Numbered from the stretch's first letter, positions 1-9,802 are shown. The stretch is DNA of 64,000 bases from CATOSD01 sp965203135 (GCA_965203135.1 CBDBBO010000001.1:1798001-1862000); one strand, 5' to 3'. Made by a program: numbers and translations. Notes: generated by a model from the letters alone, not told the origin.

Positions 1-1
1 C

Positions 2-34
2 CAGGAGACCATCGCGGCCTATGCCGACACATGA
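2..34 (+). CDS. possible C-terminal end of a gene cut by the window start
   Basis: Frame 2 is open from the first base and ends at TGA 32-34, giving ten residues (QETIAAYADT). It would converge with the minus-strand gene ending at 80. The fragment is too short to name and could be chance. Confidence 0.2.
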   Translation, partial: QETIAAYADT

Positions 35-79
35 ACGAATTCATCCGACGCGGGGCTTTCACCGAGTCAGTCCCATGCA

Positions 80-613
80 TCACTGAACACTGAGGAGTGT
101 AAGAACTGCCAGAACGACCAGTCCCACCAGGCTTAACAGTCCCAGCGCTCCGATCCACTTCAAGACCCTGACGTCTTTCGCGTGGCGTTCCGCCTGTCGG
201 GCTTCCTGCGCCGTCATCTGCTGCCGGGTTGCATCTTGGCTCGTGATTATCGTTTGCTCGATAGCCTCAGCCCGTTGGGACACTGATTCAGTGAGTTTGG
301 TTGAGCTATCTTCGATCGCCGCTCTAGTCGACATTTCTGATTCCTGAATGGCAGACGTGATGGCCGCGGGTTCCAGGCGCATCATGACGTCGACAGCTCG
401 TTCCAACGCTTTCACCGTCAGGTCGAGTGACTCTTGTGCCGCCCGGGCCGATGCCGTCAATTCCGACACGCGGGAGCTGGTATGGGAAAGTTGACCATTT
501 GCATCGCGTAAGGATTCCTCTAGGCCCACTATTTCATCGAGTCTCAATCGTAGGCTGGCCAGGTCTCCCGTGGTCGCATCAAGTTTGCCCCGCAAGTCAT
601 CGGCTAAGCTCAC
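80..613 (-). CDS. coiled-coil protein with C-terminal membrane anchor
   Basis: 177 aa, family not recognised. Residues about 1-140 are almost entirely helical and Ala/Glu/Gln/Ser-rich with heptad-like spacing, so a long coiled coil is expected. Residues about 151-174 form one hydrophobic segment (LGLLSLVGLVVLAVLTLL), with a basic stretch (RHAKDVRVLKW) just before it. This suggests a tail-anchored protein with the coiled coil in the cytoplasm. The start is GTG at 611-613, overlapping the helicase stop by four bases (GTGA), so the two are probably translationally coupled and work together. It could be a sensor or membrane effector partner of the helicase; that role is inference from the arrangement only. 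Confidence 0.75.
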   Translation of the reverse strand: MSLADDLRGKLDATTGDLASLRLRLDEIVGLEESLRDANGQLSHTSSRVSELTASARAAQESLDLTVKALERAVDVMMRLEPAAITSAIQESEMSTRAAIEDSSTKLTESVSQRAEAIEQTIITSQDATRQQMTAQEARQAERHAKDVRVLKWIGALGLLSLVGLVVLAVLTLLSVQ

Positions 614-3600
614 TCTCTGTATCCTCCCAACAGTTCCGTTACGTGCGGGTGGTTGTATCGCTGGACGACCGTCTCAGTGACATCAGTCAAGAGCTCGACG
701 CCCTTGCGTACATCGTAGACATTGAGAATTAACCTCACGTCATCTTGGATTCTGGGTTGTAGCTCAGGCAACCGTTCTTCAGTGACATCGGCGCAGAAAG
801 CAAACTCAGGGCCAGCGTCTCCCACATCACACAAAGCCATTGCCAGAGGGACTCCCAACTCAACCCCACGCACAGGCATCTGGGCGAGGTCGTACAACTT
901 GTTGAGCATTTCCCTAGTATCATTCTCGGGTATGCCCTTCCTCGCACACTCCTTGACGGCAGCTTCAATACCGTCCGCGGTGGCTCTGTCATTGTGGTCG
1001 TGGCACATAGCCTCTGCTGCTGCCCGAACGAATAGGAGCCCGGGGTGGTCCGCGGCGGACTCCAATGCGCGAATGGACAAGCCTCGCAACTCACCTGCAT
1101 CCACCGGAGTTTGCACGGCCTCGACTAGCTCCCACCACTCTGCAAGCTGGACATCTTGCTGCTCCAAGAGCCGACCGATTCGCTCAGCCCCCAAGCCCTC
1201 TTGGAGGTAGTCCATCAGGCGCGTCCTGATTTCGGCATCGCTTAGGGCCGATCGAGCCAGCAACACCGATTCCTGGATTGCGCGTCTGCGTGACCGTTCT
1301 ATCACGTCGTACGTGAATTCTATCAACAGTCTGGCCAGCGCAAGGGCGTCACTGTGCGGCCCTCTTGTGACTATTGCATCCAGTTTCTCCCTAAATTCGT
1401 TGCTTCTGTGAGGTTGGGCTGCCTGGACATAGTCAAGGAGCTTCTGGCGACACTGCTGAAAGTTGAAGGGTTCGGTTTGGACAGTCAGGCGCGCCGACCC
1501 GAAATCCACTTCATAATCACGCAGTACGCCCACCCTCAATAGACGAACAACGGCGTGCTCCTTCCGGCGCTTGTCGTCATCGCCATCATATGCCAACTGG
1601 TACCGCTGAGATGACGTCAGGTCACTGAACTCTCTGAGAACACTCTCCACTAATTGGATCTCGTCCTCCGACCCGCTGAATGTATTGAGGTGAAACCACA
1701 TGGCACTGGTGACATCGTCACCTATCGACCGATCGCGATCCGCCGCCCTGAAGCGTCCTTTCAGTTCTTCAAGGTCCACGTTCGGATCTACTAGGCTATC
1801 CGAACGGTCTGCGTCGTATTCAGTGAAGACCACAACGCAGTGGGCGGGCTGTTGATCGCGTCCCGCGCGTCCCGCCTCCTGATAGAAACTCTCCAGCGAG
1901 TCCGGCATCCCGTAGTGAACTATGTACCGGATGTTCGGTTTGTCTATGCCCATCCCGAAGGCCTTTGTCGCCACCAACATAGGCGCTTCGTTACCTTTGA
2001 AATCGGACGCATTCTCCCGCTTATCGCGCTCCCAACTGCTGCGGTCGTAGCCTCGAGGTGCTCTGCCGGAATATATGACTGGATCAACTCCGGTCGTCTT
2101 CCGCACTTCCTCTCTTGTGGCAATCAGTCCCGTAAAGCGGGCGTTAACCGTCCGGGTAAAGACAACGCCAGAGGCAGTTTTCCGACCATTTGGCCTGTAG
2201 AACTGTCCGCTGCCCGTACCGAACCGGCCGGGCATGCCGTTCAAGACGCCCCGCAAAGAGGCTTGGGCCTCCTGAGCGACTGTCGCCCGTCTGATATCGA
2301 AGTTAAGCTCCTTACGATCAAACGATTCTGGTCGAATCAACGCGCTGTCGTCCGATTGATCGATTCCAAGGTCCGTAAGCATATCCCTCAACACCGCACG
2401 GGAGGCAGTTCCCGTTAAGGCGAGCAAGGGTGGAGGGTTATCTGTCGAATCAGCGGCAAACCGCCGCAGGTTGTTGGCGAGGTTGAGATATGCAGGTCTG
2501 AAGTCATGACCCCACTCAGATACGCAGTGGGCCTCGTCAATCACCGCCAGATTCACTAACGAGATTTCCCGAAGTGCTTGGAGCGTGCCTCTGAACTCCG
2601 GAGTTTGCAGTCTTTCGGGCGAGTGCAGGACGAATTGGTACTCCCCACGCTCGATCTGCCGCAGCAGCCGCCCTCGCTCGTCTCGGCCGGCCATTGAGGA
2701 CACGATTCCCACAGCACGCCCGATTCCATGCGCCTGCAGGCCGAGGACCTGGTCCTCGATTAGGGCGACAATGGGATCCACCACGATCGTTATGCCGGGC
2801 ATCAACAGACCTGCAAGCTGGTACACGATGCTCTTTCCCGCACCAGTTGGAAGGAGCACAACGGTATCGTTATGTCGGAGGGTGTTGTACACTGCCTCGC
2901 CCTGCTGTTGCCGAAACTCGTACTTTCTGAAGATGGTGCGTAGCAGTGTTGTGAGAGCCGGCTCCGCTTGGTCAAAGCTCTCCGTTGAAATAGGCTGGCG
3001 AACGCGTTCGAAGTGTTGCTGGACACTCAGGTTCACGGGTAGGAACGCCGGGCGGATGATGATGTCCCACGCATCGGACTCAATCTCGTTGAAGGCACTT
3101 GAGCCTCGCTGGACGAGTATGCTGATGCGGTCACCCTTAGCCTCGGGCCCATCGTCATTCTTCCATTCTCCGTCGGCGAAAACCCATGTGATTGGTGCCC
3201 CTCCGTCGTCCCTGACTGTGCAACGCGTTGGAACAGTACGCCCGCCGTAAAGCACGTCGAAGCAACTAAGGAGTCGAAGAGCGTCAAGCACCCCTGCCCT
3301 CTGGACCTCTCCAGTACCCGAGAGATTGATCTCCCATTCGTTATCCACCAGCCAACCGGCATGGATAGCGCGGGCGATGGCAAATTGAATCTTGGAAGCG
3401 AGGGAACAGTCGACGGCTAGTCTCGCCATGGGATTCTTGGAACCACCCACATCGGGTAAGACGTCGGCCGCATCGAATCTCTTCTTAATCTTGTTGAGCT
3501 GGGGGCCATCACCAGCTTCTACTTCCGCATTCGTTACGCGCATCACATCGATTCCCATGGAGCGCAGTTGCTTGTCACGTTCATCGTCTATCGCTTGAGA

Positions 3601-4539
3601 TGCGATGTGTTCAGGGCCATCGATTTCTACCGCGAATGGCTCTACTCCCGGATAGCAGACCAGGAAGTCGATCCGACGGTCAGCTCCATGCTCCAAGTTG
3701 GCGGATTCGAGCAATCTATCAAGTGGGGCTTGAGGCGTGAACCAATGTGCGGCGACCAGACCTAAGTTAGAGGGGACCCAACTAGTCAAGAATGCAACCT
3801 CAGCGTCACTCTGTAACAGGGAATGCTTTGACTTGATATCGAAGACCCATGGGTCTCTCCGTATCAACTCTCTCCTGAGTTCACCGTCAGCGGCCCTCTT
3901 GGCCTTCTCCGGCGGAACCTGCCATCCGACTTCAACCTTGCCTTTGGCTAGGTCTGTTGCTTCCTTCATCAGGCCATGACTATTCAGGGCGGCGCGTTCG
4001 ATTTCCAGCGTTGCCAGTGGTGCATGTCCCCGCTGGAGAAGCTTCGCAAGCAATCCCGAGGCAAGCCGGGCATGCTCCGTAGCTTCCACACGTCGGCGAC
4101 TCTTGGACGTAAGGAGCAAGGTATGGCTAAGTAGACGCTTGACATCATCCGGTATATCTGCCTGAGTGACCAAAACTCCCGGGAGAGAGCCTATGGGCGC
4201 GTACTCGTAGTTGAATGATCCGCGAGGGGCGCCTTCAGTCCACTCAACCGGCACCGACGTGATCGCTCGTTCCTCGCGACTGACCTCTCTCGCATCAAAG
4301 GGACTGTTCACGGCCTCCCCAGGCCCGAAGCCCTCTTCGCTGTTGCGCGAACCTGGAATAGCGTATTCCACGCTTGGCTCATTGTAATCTACGCCCACAT
4401 CGCGGGTACCGGTGCAGGACGACGAAGACCAAGTTGAACAGCCCCAAAACCGACTACCGCGATTCCGTCCACGCCTCGCGGTTCTGAGAATCATGGGCTG
4501 TCCGCATTTTGGACACGCTGGAGGAGGAGCGTATGTCAT
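610..4539 (-). CDS. zinc finger / Vsr-like nuclease / RecQ-family helicase fusion
   Basis: 1309 aa, about twice the length of ordinary RecQ. Domain order: a topoisomerase-type C4 zinc finger near residues 9-45 (CPKC ... CSTWSSSSC); a helical region; a PD-(D/E)XK-like domain of the Vsr/DUF559 type near 285-345 (RRIDFLV, AVEIDGPEH, DERDKQLRSMGIDVMRV); then a RecQ helicase core with Walker A PTGAGKS near 565, DEAHCVSEWGHDFRP near 668, LTGTAS, and motif VI QEAGRAGRDQQP. A helical C-terminal extension of about 350 aa follows. A TTG upstream at 4557 is possible, but ATG 4539 has a GAGGG ribosome site eight bases upstream. Base composition is visibly more AT-rich than the genes after 5.5 kb. Nuclease-helicase fusion, small coupled membrane partner and an adjacent tRNA gene suggest a mobile defence-type module; the function is inferred. 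Confidence 0.85.
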   Translation of the reverse strand: MTYAPPPACPKCGQPMILRTARRGRNRGSRFWGCSTWSSSSCTGTRDVGVDYNEPSVEYAIPGSRNSEEGFGPGEAVNSPFDAREVSREERAITSVPVEWTEGAPRGSFNYEYAPIGSLPGVLVTQADIPDDVKRLLSHTLLLTSKSRRRVEATEHARLASGLLAKLLQRGHAPLATLEIERAALNSHGLMKEATDLAKGKVEVGWQVPPEKAKRAADGELRRELIRRDPWVFDIKSKHSLLQSDAEVAFLTSWVPSNLGLVAAHWFTPQAPLDRLLESANLEHGADRRIDFLVCYPGVEPFAVEIDGPEHIASQAIDDERDKQLRSMGIDVMRVTNAEVEAGDGPQLNKIKKRFDAADVLPDVGGSKNPMARLAVDCSLASKIQFAIARAIHAGWLVDNEWEINLSGTGEVQRAGVLDALRLLSCFDVLYGGRTVPTRCTVRDDGGAPITWVFADGEWKNDDGPEAKGDRISILVQRGSSAFNEIESDAWDIIIRPAFLPVNLSVQQHFERVRQPISTESFDQAEPALTTLLRTIFRKYEFRQQQGEAVYNTLRHNDTVVLLPTGAGKSIVYQLAGLLMPGITIVVDPIVALIEDQVLGLQAHGIGRAVGIVSSMAGRDERGRLLRQIERGEYQFVLHSPERLQTPEFRGTLQALREISLVNLAVIDEAHCVSEWGHDFRPAYLNLANNLRRFAADSTDNPPPLLALTGTASRAVLRDMLTDLGIDQSDDSALIRPESFDRKELNFDIRRATVAQEAQASLRGVLNGMPGRFGTGSGQFYRPNGRKTASGVVFTRTVNARFTGLIATREEVRKTTGVDPVIYSGRAPRGYDRSSWERDKRENASDFKGNEAPMLVATKAFGMGIDKPNIRYIVHYGMPDSLESFYQEAGRAGRDQQPAHCVVVFTEYDADRSDSLVDPNVDLEELKGRFRAADRDRSIGDDVTSAMWFHLNTFSGSEDEIQLVESVLREFSDLTSSQRYQLAYDGDDDKRRKEHAVVRLLRVGVLRDYEVDFGSARLTVQTEPFNFQQCRQKLLDYVQAAQPHRSNEFREKLDAIVTRGPHSDALALARLLIEFTYDVIERSRRRAIQESVLLARSALSDAEIRTRLMDYLQEGLGAERIGRLLEQQDVQLAEWWELVEAVQTPVDAGELRGLSIRALESAADHPGLLFVRAAAEAMCHDHNDRATADGIEAAVKECARKGIPENDTREMLNKLYDLAQMPVRGVELGVPLAMALCDVGDAGPEFAFCADVTEERLPELQPRIQDDVRLILNVYDVRKGVELLTDVTETVVQRYNHPHVTELLGGYRE

Positions 4540-4702
4540 TTGTTGTCCCTCTGACAACTTGACGTGTTTTGGTGATCTAGGGGTGACTCAGGCTGTCAGG
4601 AAACTAACCTGGGATATTCCTAACAGCCTAAGGATAAGCGTCGTGCAATTGGGATGCCATTTGGTGAGCGACGGGGCACCGGTACCCTCGGCCATAAAGG
4701 TC

Positions 4703-4777
<75 letters not shown>

Positions 4778-4796
4778 ACGAACAAGGCGCACATCA

Positions 4797-4825
4797 AGCG
4801 TACTCAAGCCCCAATGGGGTGTCAA
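4797..4825 (-). promoter_or_regulatory. probable promoter of the CAU tRNA
   Basis: A perfect TTGACA (complement of 4820-4825) lies 17 bases from a weak -10 TACGCT (4797-4802). The expected start of transcription is about a dozen bases before the mature tRNA 5' end at 4777. The spacer contains a small CCCCA/TGGGG palindrome. Confidence 0.5.
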
Positions 4826-5489
4826 GGCGTCGCGGCTTGGGGACAGGGCCTTTTCGTTATCCATCGCAAGAGTGCTCGCATGTATCTTTGCGACACCTCT
4901 CGCATGGAACACAGGCTACCCCACGCTCCCTGGCCGGAACCACCCCGAAAATCGTGTCTCAAACCTTCCCAACCGCGTAACCCAAACGCCACACCCATTC
5001 TCATCGGTGCGCAATCCCTTCCCATCTGTGTCACAAAAATTCCCACTCTCAGGCCCATTCCCACGATCTTATGTCAAGTAGCCCCGCCTCGCGCCAACAA
5101 AATCGGCGGACTCACACAATTGTCCCTGACCACCCCCTTGATTCTACAGTACTTATGTGCTAGTATCCATCACATAGGCGCTGCTGCCGCCGGTTGTGGA
5201 GTATGAGCGAGCTTCAAACTCGCTCACCCCCGGCCCGGCGCCACCGTCCCGTTCTGCGACATTTCGCGCAATGCCCGTGACGAACCTTAACAACTTGGCT
5301 CACAGAAAGTGACAAGAACATCGGGCCGCCCAGCTACGGAATGTGCAGAATGTAGCAGAATTGAGCAGATTTTTCGGAGAGCCCGCCCAAAGCCCCTCAA
5401 GCGGGAGGGGGAAAGAGCCTGGCCTACCGCCCCGACAACCCATACCCGCTACCCCCCAGGCCCTTTAACAACTCAATCGGCGATAACCC
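4826..5489. other. gene-free region between tRNA and tatD
   Basis: No supported gene. The stretch is low in GC for the window and carries C-rich runs of the form CCCA-N-TTCCCA on the plus strand. There is one perfect hairpin at 5204-5226 (TGAGCGAG, loop CTTCAAA, CTCGCTCA). The complement resembles in style the G-rich tract at 38.5-38.7 kb, so both may be copies of a degenerate intergenic repeat. Confidence 0.5.
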
Positions 5490-6299
5490 TCATCCGGCGG
5501 GTTCGGCCGTGGGCACGTACCGCGCCACCGTATCCCAGCCCTGGCCCAGCAGCGCCCGAATGTTGGCGCTGGTCGCCTCCTCCACCTCCGCCGGTTCGCG
5601 GCCCTGGAGCGCGGCGAGCTTGTCGGCGATCACCCGCAGGTGCCGCGGCTCGGTCCAGTTCTCCCGCTTCGCCTTGAACGGCTGGGGCGCCGCGTCCGTC
5701 TCCAGTACGATGTTGTCCAGCGACAGGTTGGCCGCCGCCCGCTGCAGGTGAGGCAACCGAAGCAACGGCCTCGCGAGCGACACGTAGAAGCCCAGCTCGA
5801 TCGCCTTGCCGGCCGTCGTCTCGTCATCCTGGAAGTAGTGCATCACCCCGCCCACCTCGTAGGCCCGCTCCTCCCTCAGCACCCGGAACACCTCATCGTG
5901 CGCCTCGCGGCTGTGGAACACCACCGGAAGCCGGAGCTCGCGCGCCAGCCTTATCTGCTCGCGAAACGCCTGGTACTGGATAGCCCTGTCCGGCGCGCCC
6001 TCCATGAAGTCGAGGCCGATCTCGCTTATCACCACCACCTTGTTGGTCGAAAGCGCCATCGTGCGCAGCCGCTCGTAGGTGTCCTCGTCCACCGGCCCCG
6101 TCACGTTCATGGGGTGTATCCCTACACCGGAGAAGAAATCGTCAAAGCTCTTCGAAAGCTCGATAGACCGCTGGGAAGTCTCCAACGTAGTGCCGGCCGA
6201 GACGACAAACCCGACGCCCACGTTCCTCCCCCGCTCCAGTATCTCGCTAACCTCCCCGTCGGAGTAGGAGTCGAGATGGGCGTGGCAGTCTATGAGCAT
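5490..6299 (-). CDS. tatD: TatD-family metal-dependent hydrolase / DNase
   Basis: 269 aa, normal length for TatD. The family acts as a two-metal cytosolic exonuclease or deoxyribonuclease on a TIM barrel. The metal ligands are visible: HAH in the N-terminal MLIDCHAHLD, Glu in SEIGLDFMEG, His in VVFHSREAH, His in GVMHYFQD, and Asp in VLETDAAP. An in-frame upstream start at 6377 exists, but TatD proteins begin exactly at this MLIDCHAH, and AGGAA sits eight bases before ATG 6299. It is monocistronic on the minus strand, divergent from the membrane protein at 6483. Assignment to the family is firm; the exact substrate is not shown by sequence. Confidence 0.93.
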   Translation of the reverse strand: MLIDCHAHLDSYSDGEVSEILERGRNVGVGFVVSAGTTLETSQRSIELSKSFDDFFSGVGIHPMNVTGPVDEDTYERLRTMALSTNKVVVISEIGLDFMEGAPDRAIQYQAFREQIRLARELRLPVVFHSREAHDEVFRVLREERAYEVGGVMHYFQDDETTAGKAIELGFYVSLARPLLRLPHLQRAAANLSLDNIVLETDAAPQPFKAKRENWTEPRHLRVIADKLAALQGREPAEVEEATSANIRALLGQGWDTVARYVPTAEPAG

Positions 6300-6410
6300 A
6301 GCGAGTTTCCTTCCCTTCCTCACACGTAGGTTCCCCGTTGGGCAGGAATGACGGTACAGTTCCGGTTCGAAGGACAACGCCCCGCTGCTGGCGGCGGCGG
6401 GTCTAACTGA

Positions 6411-6418
6411 ATTATACT
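6411..6418. promoter_or_regulatory. overlapping divergent -10 elements
   Basis: ATTATACT reads TATAAT on the minus strand (6411-6416, toward tatD) and TATACT on the plus strand (6413-6418, toward the gene at 6483). No good -35 is visible on either side, so only one of the two may be real. Confidence 0.35.
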
Positions 6419-6482
6419 ACAGAGCCGTGTGCTGGCCTCTAAACTGGCGGACTGCGTGTATTGATCTTATGGTTCACCCTGT

Positions 6483-7526
6483 ATGAAGAGCGCGCTGAAA
6501 GGCTTCGGCACCTCGGCGCTGGGAATCGCGGCCAGCCTGGTTCTGGGCTGGCTGGTCATACGCGGCCTGGAATGGGGGGACGTCGTCGACTCGTTCCAGG
6601 GCGTGTCAGTGCCCCTGGTCGCGCTTGCGTTCGTCGTGTTTCTCCTGGCCAGCGTTCTGAGGGCGATCCGATGGCAGATGCTCTTCACCGAAAAACGCGT
6701 CTCGACGATGCGACTGTTCATCGTCCAGAACGAGGGCATCGGTCTGAACAACCTGGTCCCGGTGCGCATCGCCAGCGAACTGGCGCAACTGACGGTGCTC
6801 TCGTTGCGAGACGGCGTCCGAGTCTCCACGGCTGTGGCCACGCTCGGCATGGAGCGCGTGCTCGACCTGGTGGCAAGCGCCAGCATCCTGGCCGTCGCCT
6901 TCTTCGGCCTGGCCTTCTTTTTCGGGGGACCGGAAATGGAAGTGTTCACGCCCGTCGTCGTCGGCCTGCTTGTAATCTCGGTGGCGGCGGTAATGGTGGT
7001 GCCCGTGCTGGCCTGGGGCGGCAGCGGCGCGGCGGTCGTCCTCAAGCGGCTGCCCTTCCTGGCAGACATGCTCAAGAGCCTGTCGCAGGCTCTCAAGGAC
7101 TTGGGGAGAAGTCCCGGGCGGTTGGCGTCCGCATCGGCCCTTACCCTTTTGTACTGGATACTGGTGGGGATTACGGGCTGGCTGGTGGCCCAGGCAGTGG
7201 ACGTGCAGATTTCGCCCATCGTCGCGACGCTCGTCATACTCGGCTCCATCTTCTTCGCCACCAGCGTGCCTGGAGCGCCCAGCGCCATAGGCACCTTCGA
7301 GTTCGCCGTCGTCGGCGTCCTGCGCGTTCTGGGCCTGGTGAATGAAGACAACGAGGCCGCCGCGTTCGGGTTCGCAGTGATAACCCACGCGGTGTTCTTC
7401 CTGCCCTCCACTGTGATCGCGGCGGTGTTCCTGCCCCGGGAGGGTCTCGGCTCCATCCGGACCGTGCGCCGAACGCTCTTCAAGAGCGCGGAGAGCGCTA
7501 GGGCCGGTAATGAGACCCACGCCTAG
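6483..7526 (+). CDS. polytopic membrane protein, LPG-synthase-TM / flippase-like (UPF0104)
   Basis: 347 aa with about eight hydrophobic segments spread over the whole length. The pattern matches the lysylphosphatidylglycerol synthase transmembrane family: an early LRAIRWQMLF motif, NNLVPVRIASELAQL, MERVLDLVA, and a C-terminal VPGAPSAIGTFEFAVVGVL segment. It lacks the cytosolic aminoacyl-transferase domain of MprF, so it more likely moves or assists lipids than makes lysyl-PG. The solute-binding lipoprotein at 7510 overlaps its end by 17 bases, suggesting co-transcription. A paralogue lies at 34371-35435. No strong ribosome site precedes ATG 6483. Confidence 0.85.
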   Translation: MKSALKGFGTSALGIAASLVLGWLVIRGLEWGDVVDSFQGVSVPLVALAFVVFLLASVLRAIRWQMLFTEKRVSTMRLFIVQNEGIGLNNLVPVRIASELAQLTVLSLRDGVRVSTAVATLGMERVLDLVASASILAVAFFGLAFFFGGPEMEVFTPVVVGLLVISVAAVMVVPVLAWGGSGAAVVLKRLPFLADMLKSLSQALKDLGRSPGRLASASALTLLYWILVGITGWLVAQAVDVQISPIVATLVILGSIFFATSVPGAPSAIGTFEFAVVGVLRVLGLVNEDNEAAAFGFAVITHAVFFLPSTVIAAVFLPREGLGSIRTVRRTLFKSAESARAGNETHA

Positions 7527-9318
7527 CCTTGCCCGCCGCGTCTGGCCGCTTGCCGCTCTTGCGCTGGTCTGGCTGATCGCCGCCGCTTGTTTGGGCGATC
7601 GGGAAGTCACGCCGACCGCCGCCGCGCCCACACCGGTTCCCACCGCGACGTCTCCGCCTCCCACTGTGGCCGTCGTCTCCGCGCCCACGCATACACCTAC
7701 CACGCGCCAGGACGAAGGGCCGTCGCCGGCCGCGGCCACCGCCACCGCTACGCCGCCCCCGCCCCTCATGGTGACGGCCACGTCGCGCCCACCGACGGCC
7801 GCGCCCGTGCCCACGCCGGTTCCGCAAGCGAAGGGAGGCCTGCTTAACCTCGCCGTGCGGCACGCCGCGCCCCACCTGGACGTGCACCAGGAGGTCTCGC
7901 CCGCCCTCTCCACCTGGGGGCCGGGCATCGTCTACAGCCGTCTGCTGAGACTGGAGGCAGGGCCCGATGTGGAGCTGCCAACGCTCGCAGTCGAATGCGA
8001 GCTGTGCGAGTCCTGGCGCATGGAAGACCCCACCACGCTGGTGTTTACCATGCGGCAAGACGTGCGCTGGCAGGAAGCGGCGCCGGTGAACGGAAGGCTT
8101 CTCACGGCCGAAGACGTGGTGTTCAGCTACGACCGCCAGCGCCAGCCGGGCTGGCCCAACGCCGGTCTTCTGGCGATGATTGACAGCGTCGAAGCGCCCG
8201 CACCGGACGAACTCAGGGTCTCGCTCGCCTACGCCGACGCCGACTTCCTGGTCGGGCTGGCGGACGGGCACACCAAGGTCGTGGCGCCGGAGGCGGTGGA
8301 GGTCGGCGCAGACCTCAAGGCGGGACCCGCCGTTGGCTCCGGACCGTGGCTTCTCACCGGGAGCGGACTGGCGGAGGGCTACGTCTTCGAGCGCAACCAG
8401 CTCTACTTCGAGACCGGCCTGCCGCTGCTGGACGGCATGAGGATGCACGTGATCGAGGACGGGGCTACTCGCAACGCCGCCTTCGGCGTGGGCCGCATCG
8501 ACGTTCACCAGGTGGATCCGGCCGACTGGCCGACTCTGCGCGACAGGCAGCCGGACGCGACCCTGCTGCGCAGCGTGGACTCCGGTACGGGCCTTGAGGT
8601 CGCGCTGAACACGAGCGCGGCGCCGTTCGACGATCCCCGCGCTCGGGCCGCCGCCTTTCTGGCCATGGACCCGTGGCGCGCCGCAGAAGAGGTGTGGCTC
8701 GGCGCCGCGTTCGTGTCGCTCGGGGTACCACTGGCGCGTCCGGACTGGCTGCTCGAGGACGACGTGATGCGCCCGTTCTTCGCGGACCCGGACGCGGCTC
8801 GCGAAAGGTTCGCGCCGCTGCCCGGTGACGCGCCCAGGACGGCCCGGCTGACCTTGGGCGACTTCGGCGAGCGCTACGACAGCCACGCCCGGCTGGTAGC
8901 CGCCGAGCTGGAGGCCGTCGGGTTCGAGGTATCCTTGGAAGAGGTGAATCGCAGGGTGTTCGCCGAGCGGGTGTGGCTGGGCGGCGACTACCAGATGTTC
9001 GTGGGCCCGATCGCCCCGATGGTGACGCCCAACGCATACCTGCTGACGCTGCTGCACAGCCAGGGCCGCTGGAACACCACCGGACACCGCGACGACACGC
9101 TCGACGCTCTCATCGAGGCACAGGCGCAGACGTTCGACGAAGCGGAGCGCCGGGACCTCGTGCGAGACATACAGGTGAGGGCGCTGCAGGGGGCCTACCG
9201 CTACATGCCGGCGGCGGGCGTCTCGCTGTGGACCTGGTCGCCCAGGGTGCGCGGCTTCCATCCGAATTTCGCCGCGTCGGAGTACGCCCACTGGCGCCTG
9301 GTGTGGCTGGAGGGCTAG
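7510..9318 (+). CDS. ABC transporter solute-binding lipoprotein, family 5 (peptide/oligopeptide type)
   Basis: 602 aa. Residues 1-27 are a lipoprotein signal ending in LIAAAC, followed by a Thr/Pro/Ala-rich linker of about 75 residues and then a family 5 extracellular solute-binding fold. Recognisable parts are the N-terminal LLNLAVRHAAPHLDVHQ strand, the TMRQDVRWQEAAPVNGRLLTAEDVV segment (split by family-typical residues), FERNQLYFETGLPLLDGM, and a C-terminal ALQGAYRYMPAAG region. It would present peptides or similar solutes to a permease, but no permease or ATPase genes of this family are in the window, so it may be an orphan. It starts 17 bases inside the preceding membrane gene. Confidence 0.88.
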   Translation: MRPTPSLARRVWPLAALALVWLIAAACLGDREVTPTAAAPTPVPTATSPPPTVAVVSAPTHTPTTRQDEGPSPAAATATATPPPPLMVTATSRPPTAAPVPTPVPQAKGGLLNLAVRHAAPHLDVHQEVSPALSTWGPGIVYSRLLRLEAGPDVELPTLAVECELCESWRMEDPTTLVFTMRQDVRWQEAAPVNGRLLTAEDVVFSYDRQRQPGWPNAGLLAMIDSVEAPAPDELRVSLAYADADFLVGLADGHTKVVAPEAVEVGADLKAGPAVGSGPWLLTGSGLAEGYVFERNQLYFETGLPLLDGMRMHVIEDGATRNAAFGVGRIDVHQVDPADWPTLRDRQPDATLLRSVDSGTGLEVALNTSAAPFDDPRARAAAFLAMDPWRAAEEVWLGAAFVSLGVPLARPDWLLEDDVMRPFFADPDAARERFAPLPGDAPRTARLTLGDFGERYDSHARLVAAELEAVGFEVSLEEVNRRVFAERVWLGGDYQMFVGPIAPMVTPNAYLLTLLHSQGRWNTTGHRDDTLDALIEAQAQTFDEAERRDLVRDIQVRALQGAYRYMPAAGVSLWTWSPRVRGFHPNFAASEYAHWRLVWLEG

Positions 9319-9343
9319 CGCCGGGAAGAGATCGGCGCTAGCC
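9313..9343. terminator. bidirectional hairpin containing both stop codons
   Basis: A perfect 10-bp inverted repeat, GGCTAGCGCC (9313-9322) and GGCGCTAGCC (9334-9343), lies between convergent genes. The CTAG in each arm supplies the TAG stop of the plus gene (9316-9318) and of ccmE (9338-9340). No long T tract follows on either strand. Confidence 0.6.
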
Positions 9344-9802
9344 GGACTCCTCCTCCATGGCCGCGTACTTGGACGGGCACTTGACGATCACCCGCTCGCT
9401 CACGAAAGGCTCTCCGGGCACGTGCGCGCCCTCCAGTATGATCTCGGAGTGCTCGTTGAAGAACAGGTCGGGCAGAATCCCGTCGTGGATCGCGGCCAGC
9501 GTCGCCGTTCCGTCGGTGAGGGCAAAGTTGGCGACCGTGGAGCCGTCCGCCCGGTGGAAAGACTCGGGGACGAGCTTGCCGCCGACCCGCACCGTCCTGC
9601 CCTCGGGAGTGGCCTGCTGGTCGCTCATCTCGCTCACGGTGTAGAAGTAGACCGTGGCGCTCTGGAAGGCCATGAAGGCGAAATAGCCCAGCGCCGCCGC
9701 CAGCACCGCCAACCCAACCAGCAGCCTCCACCGGCCGGCGAAACCCTCGGCGGGCGCGCTTACGCTCTGTGCGTTCACTGCCGGATTAAGCTCCTGGCTC
9801 AC
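9338..9802 (-). CDS. ccmE: CcmE, periplasmic heme chaperone, Cys-type (CPSKY)
   Basis: 154 aa. CcmE carries heme covalently between CcmC and the CcmF ligase complex. A single membrane anchor lies near residues 28-50, followed by the OB-fold: VYFYTVSEM, RTVRVGGKLVPESF, and DGILPDLFFNEHSEIILEG. The heme-attachment region reads VIVKCPSKY, so the usual His of HxxxY is replaced by Cys in a CxxxY motif. This is known from archaea, sulfate reducers and some Gram-positives. It overlaps ccmD by 17 bases and ends the C-D-E operon. Confidence 0.93.
   Translation of the reverse strand: MSQELNPAVNAQSVSAPAEGFAGRWRLLVGLAVLAAALGYFAFMAFQSATVYFYTVSEMSDQQATPEGRTVRVGGKLVPESFHRADGSTVANFALTDGTATLAAIHDGILPDLFFNEHSEIILEGAHVPGEPFVSERVIVKCPSKYAAMEEESG

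Noticed and set aside
5490..6299. QatD component of a Qat defence system
   Set aside because: TatD is alone: no QatA ATPase, QatB or QueC-like gene adjoins it, and it has its own promoter-like region; housekeeping TatD is simpler.
7498..9291. 597-codon minus-strand open frame
   Set aside because: It is the complement of the family 5 solute-binding protein, which has a lipoprotein signal and a clear fold; the complement is His/Gly/Arg-rich.
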